Assembly: GCF_024171565.1 (NCBI RefSeq)
Contig: NZ_JALJZZ010000005.1
Span: 228,953-292,952 of the forward strand
Direction: 5' to 3'
DNA length: 64,000 nt
Origin: Okibacterium sp. HSC-33S16
Lineage (GTDB): Bacteria > Actinomycetota > Actinomycetes > Actinomycetales > Microbacteriaceae
Position numbers and translations under genes: made by a program. Shown here one piece after another: positions 42,267 through 51,072 of this stretch. How positions within the stretch are numbered: the stretch's first letter is position 1; each line of letters starts with the position of its first letter. Under the pieces are notes generated by a model that was not told the origin of the DNA, ran no database searches, and worked only from the letters and a program-made list of their open reading frames with translations.

Positions 42267-43250
42267 CTAGCCAGCCAGCGGTGGCGCCGGAACCGTGCCG
42301 GTCGACGAACCGGCGAGCAGCTCGCCGAGCCATTCGCGTGCCTCGACGAACACCTGGTCGGCGTACTTCGGATCGAACTCAATCGGCGACTTGTCTGCCC
42401 GCGGGTATGACCCGAGGAACATCACGCCCGGGCTGAATCGCCGCACACCGAGCAGCGCATCGGCCACACGCTCGTCGCTGATGTGCCCGTCCGCGTCGAT
42501 GATGAACCGATATCGCCCGAGTTCATCGCCAATGGGCCGCGACTCGATCAGGCTCATGTTCACGCCTCGCGTCGAGAACTGTTGCAGCAGTTCGAGCAGC
42601 GCACCGGCCCGGTCAATGGGCAGCTCGGCAACGAGGCTCGTCTTGTCAGCCCCGGTCGGCGCTGGAATTTCGGTGCTCCTGCTGACGTGCAGGAAACGAG
42701 TCACCGCATTGGGGTTATCTCCAATCGCCTCCCCGAGCACATCGACGTCGTAGAGATCGACAATGCGGGGAGGTGCGATGGCCGCGTCTGCAAGCTCCGT
42801 TTCGAACAGAGCGGATGCTGCTGCCACATTGCTGGTCGCGGGAATGTGCCCGTGATCGGGAAGAGTGGCATCCATCCATGAGTGACACTGGGCGTACGCC
42901 ACCGGGTGGGCGTTAACCACCTTGACGTCTTCCAGCCGAGTACCGCGACGGGCGACGAGAACAAAGTTCACCGGAACGAGGTACTCACCGACGATGCGCA
43001 GCCCCGGCATGGTGGCGAGCGCGTCCTGGGCGACAGAGACGCCACCCTCGATCGAGTTCTCAATGGCGATCACCGCCCCGTCGCTCCGACCGGCGATGAC
43101 ATCGCCGAGTGCCTCGCCGACGTTGTTGACCGAGTGCCAGTTCTGGCCGGCCGCCTCGGGCACCTGCGCGAGCGCCGCCTCGGTAAATGTTCCACGCGGA
43201 CCCAGGTAGCTGTAGGTGCGGGTGGGTGCCGAGTCGCCGGAATCTGCCAT
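42267..43250 (-). CDS. pheA: Prephenate dehydratase
   Basis: 327 residues; converts prephenate to phenylpyruvate for phenylalanine synthesis. The PDT domain (SYLGPRGTFTEAAL, SIEGGVSVAQDAL, and the catalytic TRFLHVS motif) is followed by an ACT domain carrying the Phe-binding ESRP motif (NMSLIESRPIGDELGRYRFIIDADGH), so feedback inhibition by Phe is expected. A -10 box TAGGCT lies 6 nt before the ATG, suggesting a leaderless mRNA. A C-terminal extension (about 35 residues) follows the ACT domain. Confidence 0.94.
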   Translation of the reverse strand: MADSGDSAPTRTYSYLGPRGTFTEAALAQVPEAAGQNWHSVNNVGEALGDVIAGRSDGAVIAIENSIEGGVSVAQDALATMPGLRIVGEYLVPVNFVLVARRGTRLEDVKVVNAHPVAYAQCHSWMDATLPDHGHIPATSNVAAASALFETELADAAIAPPRIVDLYDVDVLGEAIGDNPNAVTRFLHVSRSTEIPAPTGADKTSLVAELPIDRAGALLELLQQFSTRGVNMSLIESRPIGDELGRYRFIIDADGHISDERVADALLGVRRFSPGVMFLGSYPRADKSPIEFDPKYADQVFVEAREWLGELLAGSSTGTVPAPPLAG

Positions 43251-43408
43251 GCAGCGAGCCTACCGGCCACCGGCCCGACGCATTCGGTACCCCCCGAACG
43301 GGACCCCGAAGGGGGACTGTGCATGGGCTGCACGCATCGATAGGATTTGGGCGCTGGCTACGCGCGCGTACCAGGGGGAACGGCATCCGTCGTTACGGGG
43401 AGTAGTCG

Positions 43409-44812
43409 GTGTATTCGTATGGGCTGGTCGCGTCCGCGATCACAAAAGGTAAGTCCGCCCTTCGGAGCGCTCCCCGGCTGTCTCGATTCGGCGGCGCGAC
43501 GACCGCTCTTGCGCTGGTGATCACCGGCGCCGGGATGGTGACCGACGTGTCTGCAACGTACGCGTCACCGCTGACGGCGCAGGAGGCATCCGTTTCTCAA
43601 CCGTCAGAACGGGTGGTCGGTTCGCTGTCTGGGCTGGGCTTCGCCACGCGATATGGTGACAAACTCGACGATGCGGTCACAGCGCTGGCCACGCTGGAGC
43701 CTCTGCAGGTCGCGTCGCTGTGGCTCGATCTGCCGAGCGATTTCCGGGCGACGCTCATCGAGCAGCGGCCCGAGGTGGTCGGCAACCTCGCCGGTGTTCC
43801 GTACATCGACCGAAGCACGGCAAACGAGTCACGACTCCCGGGGCTTGAGCGCGAGGCCGAGGGTGATCTGCACCGGGCGGTCCAGAGGAACCACACCCCG
43901 GGCGCCGACGCTCAAAGTGAGCTCCTCGTCGCCCAAGCCAGCGACCGACTCGAGGCCGTGCGGATTCTTGCAAAGCGCTATGGCTCGGGGCGGAGCGCGA
44001 CTCCCGACGTGCCGCAGCACCTCATCGAGCTCGACGCGACAGTGGTTGGCCCGCCGCTTGCCGCCGTTGCCGTGGGCGACCTCGACACGGCCCGTTATGC
44101 GAGCTTCTTCGTGCCCGGCATGAACTCGAGCGTCCTCGAGTTGCCCGACTACCTGCGCGGCGTCGAGCGCATGCAGGACGCATCGGCCGACAGCGCGGCG
44201 GTGCTCTGGCTCGGGTACGAGAGCCCCGGACCGGTTGACACCGTCTCGACCGAACACGCCGACGCGGGGTCGGTGCGCTTCGCGTCGGCCCTGGCCGGGT
44301 ACGACGCGGTCCGCGACGCGACCCAGTCCCTTGCGGAAGTGACGGTCATCGGTCACTCCTACGGCTCAACAACGGCGGCCCTCGCCCTCGCTACTGGCAA
44401 CTACGGCGTCAGCTCATTCGTCATGATCGGGTCGGCTGGCGTGCCCTCCGATCTCTCGATCACCGACCTGCACGTGCGCACCGACCGCGTGTACGTGTCG
44501 CAGGCCACCGGCGACGCCCTGGCGGACAGCGGCCGGTTCTGGTCGGGCCGCGCGAATCCCGCCGACCCGGCATGGGGCGCCCAGTTCTTCGGCAGCGACG
44601 GAACCACGCTGGCGGACGGCACCATTCTGGCCGCAGTCAACGCACACGACGCTGTCGGCGCGACTGACCAGTCTGACCACAACAAATACCTCGGCGACGG
44701 CACCGAGAGCCTCTACGACATTCGCAAGATCATCACCGGCCAGTGCCACGACGTCACCCCGGATTCGCGCCTGTTGGATTCTGGCAGCACAGTGCTGGCC
44801 GACGGTCGGTGA
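43409..44812 (+). CDS. DUF1023-type alpha/beta hydrolase, membrane-anchored or exported
   Basis: 467 residues from GTG 43409 (GGGGAG upstream). An N-terminal hydrophobic segment (GATTALALVITGAGMVTDVSATYAS, about residues 28-52) suggests a signal or anchor. The catalytic core carries the FVPGMNSSVLELPDYLRGVERM segment and the nucleophile elbow VIGHSYGSTTAALAL (about residues 315-329), typical of DUF1023 hydrolases of actinobacteria. Substrate unknown. Adjacent divergent pheA and downstream pgm give no functional clue. Confidence 0.82.
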   Translation: MYSYGLVASAITKGKSALRSAPRLSRFGGATTALALVITGAGMVTDVSATYASPLTAQEASVSQPSERVVGSLSGLGFATRYGDKLDDAVTALATLEPLQVASLWLDLPSDFRATLIEQRPEVVGNLAGVPYIDRSTANESRLPGLEREAEGDLHRAVQRNHTPGADAQSELLVAQASDRLEAVRILAKRYGSGRSATPDVPQHLIELDATVVGPPLAAVAVGDLDTARYASFFVPGMNSSVLELPDYLRGVERMQDASADSAAVLWLGYESPGPVDTVSTEHADAGSVRFASALAGYDAVRDATQSLAEVTVIGHSYGSTTAALALATGNYGVSSFVMIGSAGVPSDLSITDLHVRTDRVYVSQATGDALADSGRFWSGRANPADPAWGAQFFGSDGTTLADGTILAAVNAHDAVGATDQSDHNKYLGDGTESLYDIRKIITGQCHDVTPDSRLLDSGSTVLADGR

Positions 44813-44857
44813 CACAATCCCCTGACGGGTCGGGGAACTCGATGCCAGAATGGGGGC

Positions 44858-46477
44858 ATGAATGAGCGAGCAGGCACCCCAGCAGCTGAATCCGATCTCG
44901 TCGACGTCACGGCTCTTCTCGACGCGTATTTCGAACTGAAGCCCGACGTTTCGATTCCCGAGCAACGCGTCGTTTTCGGAACCAGCGGCCACCGGGGATC
45001 GTCCCTCAACACCGCCTTCAACGAGCACCACATCGCAGCGACCACCCAGGCGATCGTCGAGTACCGCGCTGACCAGGGGATCACCGGGCCGCTCTTCATC
45101 GGATCGGACACCCACGCCCTCAGCCACCCGGCGCAGACCACGGCCCTCAAGGTGCTCGTCGGCAACGACGTTCGCGTGCTCGTCGACGAGTACGACGACT
45201 TCGTTCCGACCCCCGCGCTCAGCCACGCCATCCTCAAGTACAACAACTCCGGCGCCGAGGAGCAGGCCGACGGCATCGTCGTCACGCCGAGCCATAACCC
45301 GCCGTCCGATGGCGGTTTCAAGTACAACCCGCCGCACGGCGGTCCGGCGGACAGCGACGCAACGAGCTGGATTGCAAACCGGGCCAACGAAATCATCGAA
45401 GCCGGCATGATCGACGTCAAAATGGCGGAGCCGACGGCCGTCGAAACGTACGACTTCCGGGGCAATTATGTCGATGACCTCGGATCGATCATCAACATGG
45501 ACGCCATTCGTGATTCCGGAATCCGTATCGGAGCAGACCCGCTCGGTGGCGCGAGCGTCAGCTACTGGCAGGCCATCGCCGACAAGTACAACCTCAACCT
45601 GACGGTCGTGAACCCGCACGTCGACCCGACCTGGCGCTTCATGACGCTCGACTGGGACGGAAAGATCCGCATGGATCCGTCAAGTGCGTCCGCCATGGCA
45701 TCCGTTCTCGCGCACAAAGACGAGTACGACATTCTCACCGGCAATGACGCCGACGCCGACCGACACGGCATTGTCACTCCGGATGGCGGGCTCATGAACC
45801 CGAACCACTTCCTCGCGGTCGCCATCGATTACCTCTACCGCAACCGGTCCGGCTGGGACCAGGGTGCAGCGATCGGCAAAACCCTCGTGTCGAGTTCGAT
45901 CATCGACAAGGTCGCCGACTCTCTCGGTCGGACCCTGTGGGAGGTACCGGTCGGCTTCAAGTGGTTCGTGCCTGGCCTCATCGACGGCTCGGTTGGGTTC
46001 GGCGGCGAGGAAAGTGCCGGCGCCAGCTTCCTCCGCCTTGATGGCACCGTCTGGACCACCGACAAGGACGGCATCCTGTTGTGCCTGCTGGCCTCCGAGA
46101 TCCTCGCGGTCACCGGGAAGACGCCGTCTGCGTTGTACCGCGAGCTGACCGACAAGTATGGGGACCCCGTCTACGAACGCGTCGACGCTGCGGCCACCAA
46201 GGCGCAGAAGGCGGCACTCGGCAAGCTTGACGGCGACGCGATCACCGCGACTGAGCTCGCGGGAGACCCGATCATCGCGAAGCTCAGCTCGGCACCGGGT
46301 AACGGCGCGGCAGTCGGCGGCGTCAAGGTCGTCACCGAAAATGCGTGGTTCGCGGCACGCCCGAGCGGCACCGAAGACGTGTACAAGATTTACGCCGAGT
46401 CGTTCAAGGGACGCGAGCACCTGCAGCAGGTGCAGGCGGAGGCGAAGCGCATCGTCGACGCTGCGCTCGGCGCGTAG
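44858..46477 (+). CDS. pgm: Phosphoglucomutase (alpha-D-glucose phosphate-specific)
   Basis: 539 residues; interconverts glucose-1-phosphate and glucose-6-phosphate via a phosphoserine. The active-site loop is TPSHNPPSDGGFKYNPPHGG, preceded by FGTSGHRGSSLNTAFNEHH; the metal loop is GNDADADRHGIVTPDGG; the sugar loop is GFGGEESAGASFL; the phosphate loop is ARPSGTEDVYKIYAES. CAGAAT 6 nt before the ATG could be a leaderless -10 box, though GGGGG may serve as a ribosome site. Confidence 0.95.
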   Translation: MNERAGTPAAESDLVDVTALLDAYFELKPDVSIPEQRVVFGTSGHRGSSLNTAFNEHHIAATTQAIVEYRADQGITGPLFIGSDTHALSHPAQTTALKVLVGNDVRVLVDEYDDFVPTPALSHAILKYNNSGAEEQADGIVVTPSHNPPSDGGFKYNPPHGGPADSDATSWIANRANEIIEAGMIDVKMAEPTAVETYDFRGNYVDDLGSIINMDAIRDSGIRIGADPLGGASVSYWQAIADKYNLNLTVVNPHVDPTWRFMTLDWDGKIRMDPSSASAMASVLAHKDEYDILTGNDADADRHGIVTPDGGLMNPNHFLAVAIDYLYRNRSGWDQGAAIGKTLVSSSIIDKVADSLGRTLWEVPVGFKWFVPGLIDGSVGFGGEESAGASFLRLDGTVWTTDKDGILLCLLASEILAVTGKTPSALYRELTDKYGDPVYERVDAAATKAQKAALGKLDGDAITATELAGDPIIAKLSSAPGNGAAVGGVKVVTENAWFAARPSGTEDVYKIYAESFKGREHLQQVQAEAKRIVDAALGA

Positions 46478-46492
46478 CCGCACACAACGATT

Positions 46493-46528
46493 ACAGGCCC
46501 TGACGAACACGCGTTCGCCAGGGCCTGT
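46493..46528. terminator. Hairpin between pgm and the convergent lipoprotein gene
   Basis: CAGGCCCTG (46494-46502) pairs with CAGGGCCTG (46519-46527), with an inner CGAAC/GTTCG pair; no long T-run. Probably acts on both converging transcripts. Confidence 0.6.
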
Positions 46529-46545
46529 CTTCGTTTGAGAGTCGG

Positions 46546-47463
46546 TTAGGCCGGGATGCTCCAGAACCAGGCATTTCCACCCGGGTGCTCCACCGTGATG
46601 GTGTTGTCGAGGTCGCGGTAGTCGAAGTCCTTGTTGTGACCGACAAGCTGGATGACCGTCTTATCGCCTTCGGTGAAGACCTTGGAGACGATCATGACGT
46701 GGTCGGGGGTGTCGTTCTTGTTCCAGTCGAACATCGCGACGTCACCGACCTTAACCTGGTCACGCTGGTCGAGCGACAGCCGCTCAACATCAGGGCCCTT
46801 CGAGCTGGCAAACCAGTCGTCCATGGCCGGAACGTAGCCCCACGACGGGGTCCACTTCGCACCGGCACCCGTGTTGTGCCAGGCGTCGGACTGCGTCCAG
46901 CCGCGCTGAATGAGCGTCTGGCTCACAAAGTTGGCACAGTCTCCACCAACGGGGTTGAGGTTGCCCCACTCCGCTTCGTTGTAGGTGCTCCAGTGCGCCA
47001 TCGCGTAGGACATCTGGGCATCGATTCCCGTTTCGACCGCGTAGGTGAACGACGTCGGCAGGCCGAGCGGCGTCTCTTTTTCGAGGACGACAACGTCGGC
47101 GGCAGCCGGTGTGTAGTTGAGCGCGGCGGGTGCCACGAATGACAGGCTGTTGTCATCCGTCACCGTGACGTCGGTCGCGTCCACTCCGCCAACCGTGACG
47201 GCCGTTGCCTTACTGAGTCCCGAACCCGAGACGGTCACGGTTGTCCCGCCCGAGACGGATCCGGTCGCGGGCTCCACTGCGGTGACTGCAACCGCGACGG
47301 GAGCTGCTGAGGCTGCGGGTTGGGGCCTATCGCCGACCGCGCTATCGGAGTTCGCTGCCGTCGCGCACCCGGCGAGAACCGCTCCGACCGCAACAAGCCC
47401 TGCGACGACCGCGATGCGGCGCTTTCTGACACGGGGGCTGACGGGCTGGCGCGAGATAGGCAC
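46546..47463 (-). CDS. Lipoprotein with IPT/TIG and amidase domains
   Basis: 305 residues from GTG 47463 (AAGGAA upstream). A signal with lipobox VGAVLAGC puts C33 at the lipidated N-terminus. An IPT/TIG-like domain (VTAVEPATGSVSGGTTVTVSGSGLSKATAVTVGGVDAT, about residues 58-140) precedes a cysteine amidase domain: YAMAHWSTYNEAEWGNLNPVGGDCANFVSQTLIQRGW and the His in DHVMIVSKV. The Cys-His layout matches the putative amidase (Amidase_6-like) family, so cell-wall peptide or amide cleavage at the surface is likely. Confidence 0.83.
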   Translation of the reverse strand: MPISRQPVSPRVRKRRIAVVAGLVAVGAVLAGCATAANSDSAVGDRPQPAASAAPVAVAVTAVEPATGSVSGGTTVTVSGSGLSKATAVTVGGVDATDVTVTDDNSLSFVAPAALNYTPAAADVVVLEKETPLGLPTSFTYAVETGIDAQMSYAMAHWSTYNEAEWGNLNPVGGDCANFVSQTLIQRGWTQSDAWHNTGAGAKWTPSWGYVPAMDDWFASSKGPDVERLSLDQRDQVKVGDVAMFDWNKNDTPDHVMIVSKVFTEGDKTVIQLVGHNKDFDYRDLDNTITVEHPGGNAWFWSIPA

Positions 47464-47538
47464 GAGGAAATTCCTTTGTTCGAGAGCGGCATTTCCATGC
47501 TAGGCGACGGCTGTGAAAGAACGCCCAGAGACACTCGC

Positions 47539-47618
47539 TTGACACGAGGCTGAGTGTCGCGTAGCTTGTCTCCTAATTCGTGAGAGCGCTCTCACAGCTT
47601 CGGATGAGAGCGCTCTCA
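47539..47618 (+). promoter_or_regulatory. Promoter with two LacI-type operators, ceb operon
   Basis: TTGACA (47539-47544), 17 nt, TAGCTT (47562-47567), then two identical perfect 14-bp palindromes TGAGAGCGCTCTCA at 47581-47594 and 47605-47618, 24 bp centre to centre. Both lie downstream of the start of transcription, a blocking arrangement. They differ from the CebR/CelR consensus of streptomycetes (TGGGAGCGCTCCCA) at one position per half. Confidence 0.85.
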
Positions 47619-47659
47619 TGAAGCCATTGCACTGTCCACGCACACACAAAGGAGTGACC

Positions 47660-48976
47660 GTGAACCTTTCACGACGCACCAAGCTCGCGTCCGGCATCGC
47701 CGGCGCTGCAGCTTTCGCCCTCCTCGCCACCGGATGCGCCTCTTCAGGCGGAGATTCGGCTGACGGGAACATCGAACTCACCGTTACAACGTTCGGAACG
47801 TTCGGCTACGACGACCTCTACAAAGAGTACGAAAAGGCCAACCCGAACATCACCATCAAGGCGACCAACATCGACACGGGCGGAAACGCCCGCACCGACA
47901 TGGTCACCAAGCTTGCCGCCGGCTCCGGCCTCTCAGACGTTGTCGCCATCGAAGAGGGCTGGCTCGGAGCGATCATGAAGTCTTCCGACAAGTTCGTCGA
48001 CCTCACCGAGTACGGCGCAGCAGACGTCAAAGACAATTGGGTCCCCTGGAAGTACGAGCAGGGCACCGACCCCGAGGGACGCGTCATCGGGCTCGGCACC
48101 GACATCGGACCGCAGGGCCTGTGCTACAACGGCAAGCTTTTCGAAGCTGCTGGCCTGCCGAGCGACCGCGAGTCGGTCGCCGAGCTCCTCGGCGGAGACG
48201 ACGCAACGTGGGAGAAGTACTTCGAGATTGGCCAGCAGTACAAGGCCGCAACGGGCAAGGCCTGGTATGACCAGTCCGGCTTCGTCTGGAACTCCATGGT
48301 CAATCAGATGGAAGAGGGCTATTACACCAAGGACGGCGAGCTGAACGTCGAGGGCAACGCCGACATGCGCGCCAACTTCGACCAGCTCGCTAAAGCAACC
48401 GTCAGCGGCCTCTCGGCGAACCAGGAGCCCTGGGTCTGGGGCAAGGGCAAGGGCTTCGTCGACGGATCCTTTGCAACCATGGTCTGCCCGGGCTGGATGC
48501 TCGGAAACGTCAAGGGATCCCTCGAGTCCGGCGGCGGCGACGCATCCACCGGTTGGGACTTCGCCGACGTCTTCCCCGGTGGCGCATCCAACTGGGGCGG
48601 CGCATTCCTCTCGGTCCCGACCACGTCAGAGCACCCGGAAGAAGCTGCGGCTCTCGCAAAGTGGCTGACAGCCCCGGAGCAGCAGGTCAAGCAGTCCGCA
48701 GCAGCGGGCAACTTCCCGAGCACGATCAAGGCTCAGGAAAAGCTGGTTGAAGAGGCGACTCCGAACGAACTGTTCAACGACGCGCCCACGGGTGCGATCC
48801 TCGCCTCGCGGGCCGAGGGTGTTATCGCGCAGTTCAAGGGACCGGACGACTCGATAATTCAGGAGAACGTCTTCGGACCGGCGCTCAAGCTTCTCGACAC
48901 CGGTAAGACGAAGAGCGCAGATGAGGCATGGGACAAGGCAATGTCCCTCCTCAACGACCTGGTCGTCAACAACTAG
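47660..48976 (+). CDS. cebE: Sugar ABC transporter substrate-binding lipoprotein
   Basis: 438 residues from GTG 47660 (AAAGGAG at 5 nt). A twin of basic residues, hydrophobic stretch and lipobox LLATGC anchor it outside the membrane. The mature part is a family-1 extracellular binding protein (LTVTTFGTFGYDDLYKEYEKANPNITIK, PTTSEHPEEAAALAKWLTAPEQQ). With two permeases, a GH1 beta-glucosidase and a LacI regulator the order equals cebEFG-bglC, so cellobiose or related beta-glucosides are the probable ligands. The ATPase (MsiK type) must be elsewhere. Confidence 0.85.
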   Translation: MNLSRRTKLASGIAGAAAFALLATGCASSGGDSADGNIELTVTTFGTFGYDDLYKEYEKANPNITIKATNIDTGGNARTDMVTKLAAGSGLSDVVAIEEGWLGAIMKSSDKFVDLTEYGAADVKDNWVPWKYEQGTDPEGRVIGLGTDIGPQGLCYNGKLFEAAGLPSDRESVAELLGGDDATWEKYFEIGQQYKAATGKAWYDQSGFVWNSMVNQMEEGYYTKDGELNVEGNADMRANFDQLAKATVSGLSANQEPWVWGKGKGFVDGSFATMVCPGWMLGNVKGSLESGGGDASTGWDFADVFPGGASNWGGAFLSVPTTSEHPEEAAALAKWLTAPEQQVKQSAAAGNFPSTIKAQEKLVEEATPNELFNDAPTGAILASRAEGVIAQFKGPDDSIIQENVFGPALKLLDTGKTKSADEAWDKAMSLLNDLVVNN

Positions 48977-48990
48977 CAATACCAAACACG

Positions 48991-49018
48991 AGGCCCCCGG
49001 GAGCAATCCCGGGGGCCT
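48991..49018 (+). other. Intra-operon hairpin after the binding-protein gene
   Basis: AGGCCCCCGGGA / TCCCGGGGGCCT with loop GCAA and no T-run. Such hairpins usually stabilise the upstream binding-protein mRNA so it is made in excess over the permeases. Confidence 0.8.
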
Positions 49019-49036
49019 GTAACTGGACGCGAGATC

Positions 49037-50179
49037 ATGACAAGCACACTGAACCGACCGCCGGTCGAGAGTTCCTCTTCCGGCCCGTCACGCACACCCC
49101 ACAAAGCGCCGGTATCCATGAAGCACCGGCTGAGCGCTCTCGATGTGAAGGCATCCCCGTACCTCTACATTGCCCCCTTCTTCATTCTGTTCGCCATCGT
49201 TGGACTGTTCCCGCTCGTCTACACATTTTTCGTCTCCCTGTACGACTGGCACACGCTGGAGGGGCAGGGGCAATTCGTTGGCCTCAGCAACTTCACCGCG
49301 GTGCTCGCCGACCACTTTTTCTGGAACTCGCTGTTCAACACGGTGAGTATCTTCCTCCTCTCGACGATTCCGCAGCTCCTTGTCGCTGTCGTCATCGCGG
49401 CAGTACTCGATCAAAACCTGCGCGCAAAAACCTTCTGGCGCATGAGCATCCTCCTGCCGTACGTCGTCACCCCGGTGGCTGTCGCCATGATCTTCTCAAA
49501 CGTCTTCGGTGAGAACTATGGCCTTATCAACAACATCCTCGAGAGCTTTGGAATAGACGGAGTCGGGTGGCAAAACGACACCCTGCCGAGCCACATCGCG
49601 ATCGCAACCATGGTCAACTGGCGCTGGACCGGGTACAACGCCCTCATCCTGCTGGCAGCGATGCAGTCGGTCCCACGGGACATTCACGAATCGGCAGCAC
49701 TCGACGGCGCCGGCGCCACCCGCCGATTCTTCAGCATCACGCTTCCGTCCATCCGCCCAACCATGATCTTCGTCATCATCACGGCGACGATCGGCGGACT
49801 GCAGATCTTCACCGAACCGCGCCTGTTCGATCCCGTTACGGCGGGTGGATCGCAGCGACAATTCCAGACCACGGTGCTCTACCTGTGGGAGATGGCGTTC
49901 TTCCGTCAGAACTTCGGTAAAGCGTCGGCGATCGCCTGGCTGCTGTTCCTGCTCATCGTGATCTTTGGGCTGATTAACTTCCTGCTCTCCCGCAGCATTG
50001 CGACCGCGGAAGGACGGGGAGCCAAGGCCCGCTCGCAGCGCCGGTTGCTCAAACTCCGCCAGCGCGAAGCTCAGGAGAGCATGCGCGCCCGCCCCGCGGC
50101 ATCCGTTCTCGCTGAAACAGTCCCCGTGCCCGGCCCTACCGAACCGACCGAACCGAACGCAGAAGGGAGCACCCGATGA
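49037..50179 (+). CDS. cebF: Sugar ABC transporter permease (MalF type)
   Basis: 380 residues, six membrane helices. The EAA loop that docks with the ATPase is ESAALDGAGATRRFFSITLPSIRP (about residues 217-240). The N-terminus is hydrophilic and proline-rich; the C-terminal tail is unusually long (about 55 residues after the last helix, rich in Arg/Gln then Pro/Glu). The ATG overlaps nothing upstream but its stop overlaps the next permease (ATGA). Confidence 0.88.
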   Translation: MTSTLNRPPVESSSSGPSRTPHKAPVSMKHRLSALDVKASPYLYIAPFFILFAIVGLFPLVYTFFVSLYDWHTLEGQGQFVGLSNFTAVLADHFFWNSLFNTVSIFLLSTIPQLLVAVVIAAVLDQNLRAKTFWRMSILLPYVVTPVAVAMIFSNVFGENYGLINNILESFGIDGVGWQNDTLPSHIAIATMVNWRWTGYNALILLAAMQSVPRDIHESAALDGAGATRRFFSITLPSIRPTMIFVIITATIGGLQIFTEPRLFDPVTAGGSQRQFQTTVLYLWEMAFFRQNFGKASAIAWLLFLLIVIFGLINFLLSRSIATAEGRGAKARSQRRLLKLRQREAQESMRARPAASVLAETVPVPGPTEPTEPNAEGSTR

Positions 50180-51072
50180 GCGCGAACACCCTCACCCGCC
50201 CCACCGAGACTCTCGAGAGCCTCCCGACACGGCGCAAGTCGAAATTCTTCGGTATTGACAAGCGTCCGGGCTGGCTGACTTACACCCTTCTCGGCGTCTT
50301 CTTCCTCTCCTCGGCTTACCCGCTGTGGTGGTCGTTCGTGATGGGGTCTCGCACCAATGCCGCCTTCGGGTCGACCTGGCCTCCCCTTCTTCCTGGCGGT
50401 AACTTTTGGAAGAACGTTGGTGAAGTCTTCGACACCGTTCCGTTCTGGCTCGCTCTCGGAAACAGTGTGCTGATCTCGGGCATCATCACGGTGTCGGTCA
50501 TCACCTTCTCAACCCTGGCTGGCTACGCCTTCGCGAAGCTCAAATTCAAGGGCCGCGACGGACTCATGGTGTTTGTCATCGCGACCATGGCCATCCCGAC
50601 CCAGCTCGGCATCATTCCACTCTTTATGGTGATGCGTACACTCGGCTGGACCGGCGAGATTGGCGCGGTCATCATTCCGACGCTCGTGACGGCATTCGGC
50701 GTGTTCTTCATGCGCCAGTACCTGGTCGACGTGATCCCCGACGAACTCATCGAGGCAGCGCGCATGGACGGCGCCAACATGATCTCGACATTCTGGCATG
50801 TCGCGGTTCCCGCGGCACGACCAGCCATGGCGATCCTCGGCCTGTTCACATTCATGACGGCGTGGACGGACTTCCTCTGGCCTCTGATCGTTCTCAACGC
50901 GGGCAACCCAACTCTGCAAACGGCGCTCAGCCAATTGCAGTCCGCTCGGTACGTCGACTACTCGATCGTGCTTGCGGGAGCCATCATGGCAACAATCCCC
51001 CTGCTTCTTCTCTTTATCGTGGCAGGTAAGCAACTCATTTCAGGCATCATGCAAGGAGCAGTGAAGGGTTAA
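50176..51072 (+). CDS. cebG: Sugar ABC transporter permease (MalG type)
   Basis: 298 residues, six membrane helices, EAA loop EAARMDGANMISTFWHVAVPAARP (about residues 194-217). It pairs with the upstream permease in the transmembrane channel. The last base of its TAA stop is the first of the beta-glucosidase ATG (TAATG), so the two are translationally coupled. Confidence 0.88.
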   Translation: MSANTLTRPTETLESLPTRRKSKFFGIDKRPGWLTYTLLGVFFLSSAYPLWWSFVMGSRTNAAFGSTWPPLLPGGNFWKNVGEVFDTVPFWLALGNSVLISGIITVSVITFSTLAGYAFAKLKFKGRDGLMVFVIATMAIPTQLGIIPLFMVMRTLGWTGEIGAVIIPTLVTAFGVFFMRQYLVDVIPDELIEAARMDGANMISTFWHVAVPAARPAMAILGLFTFMTAWTDFLWPLIVLNAGNPTLQTALSQLQSARYVDYSIVLAGAIMATIPLLLLFIVAGKQLISGIMQGAVKG

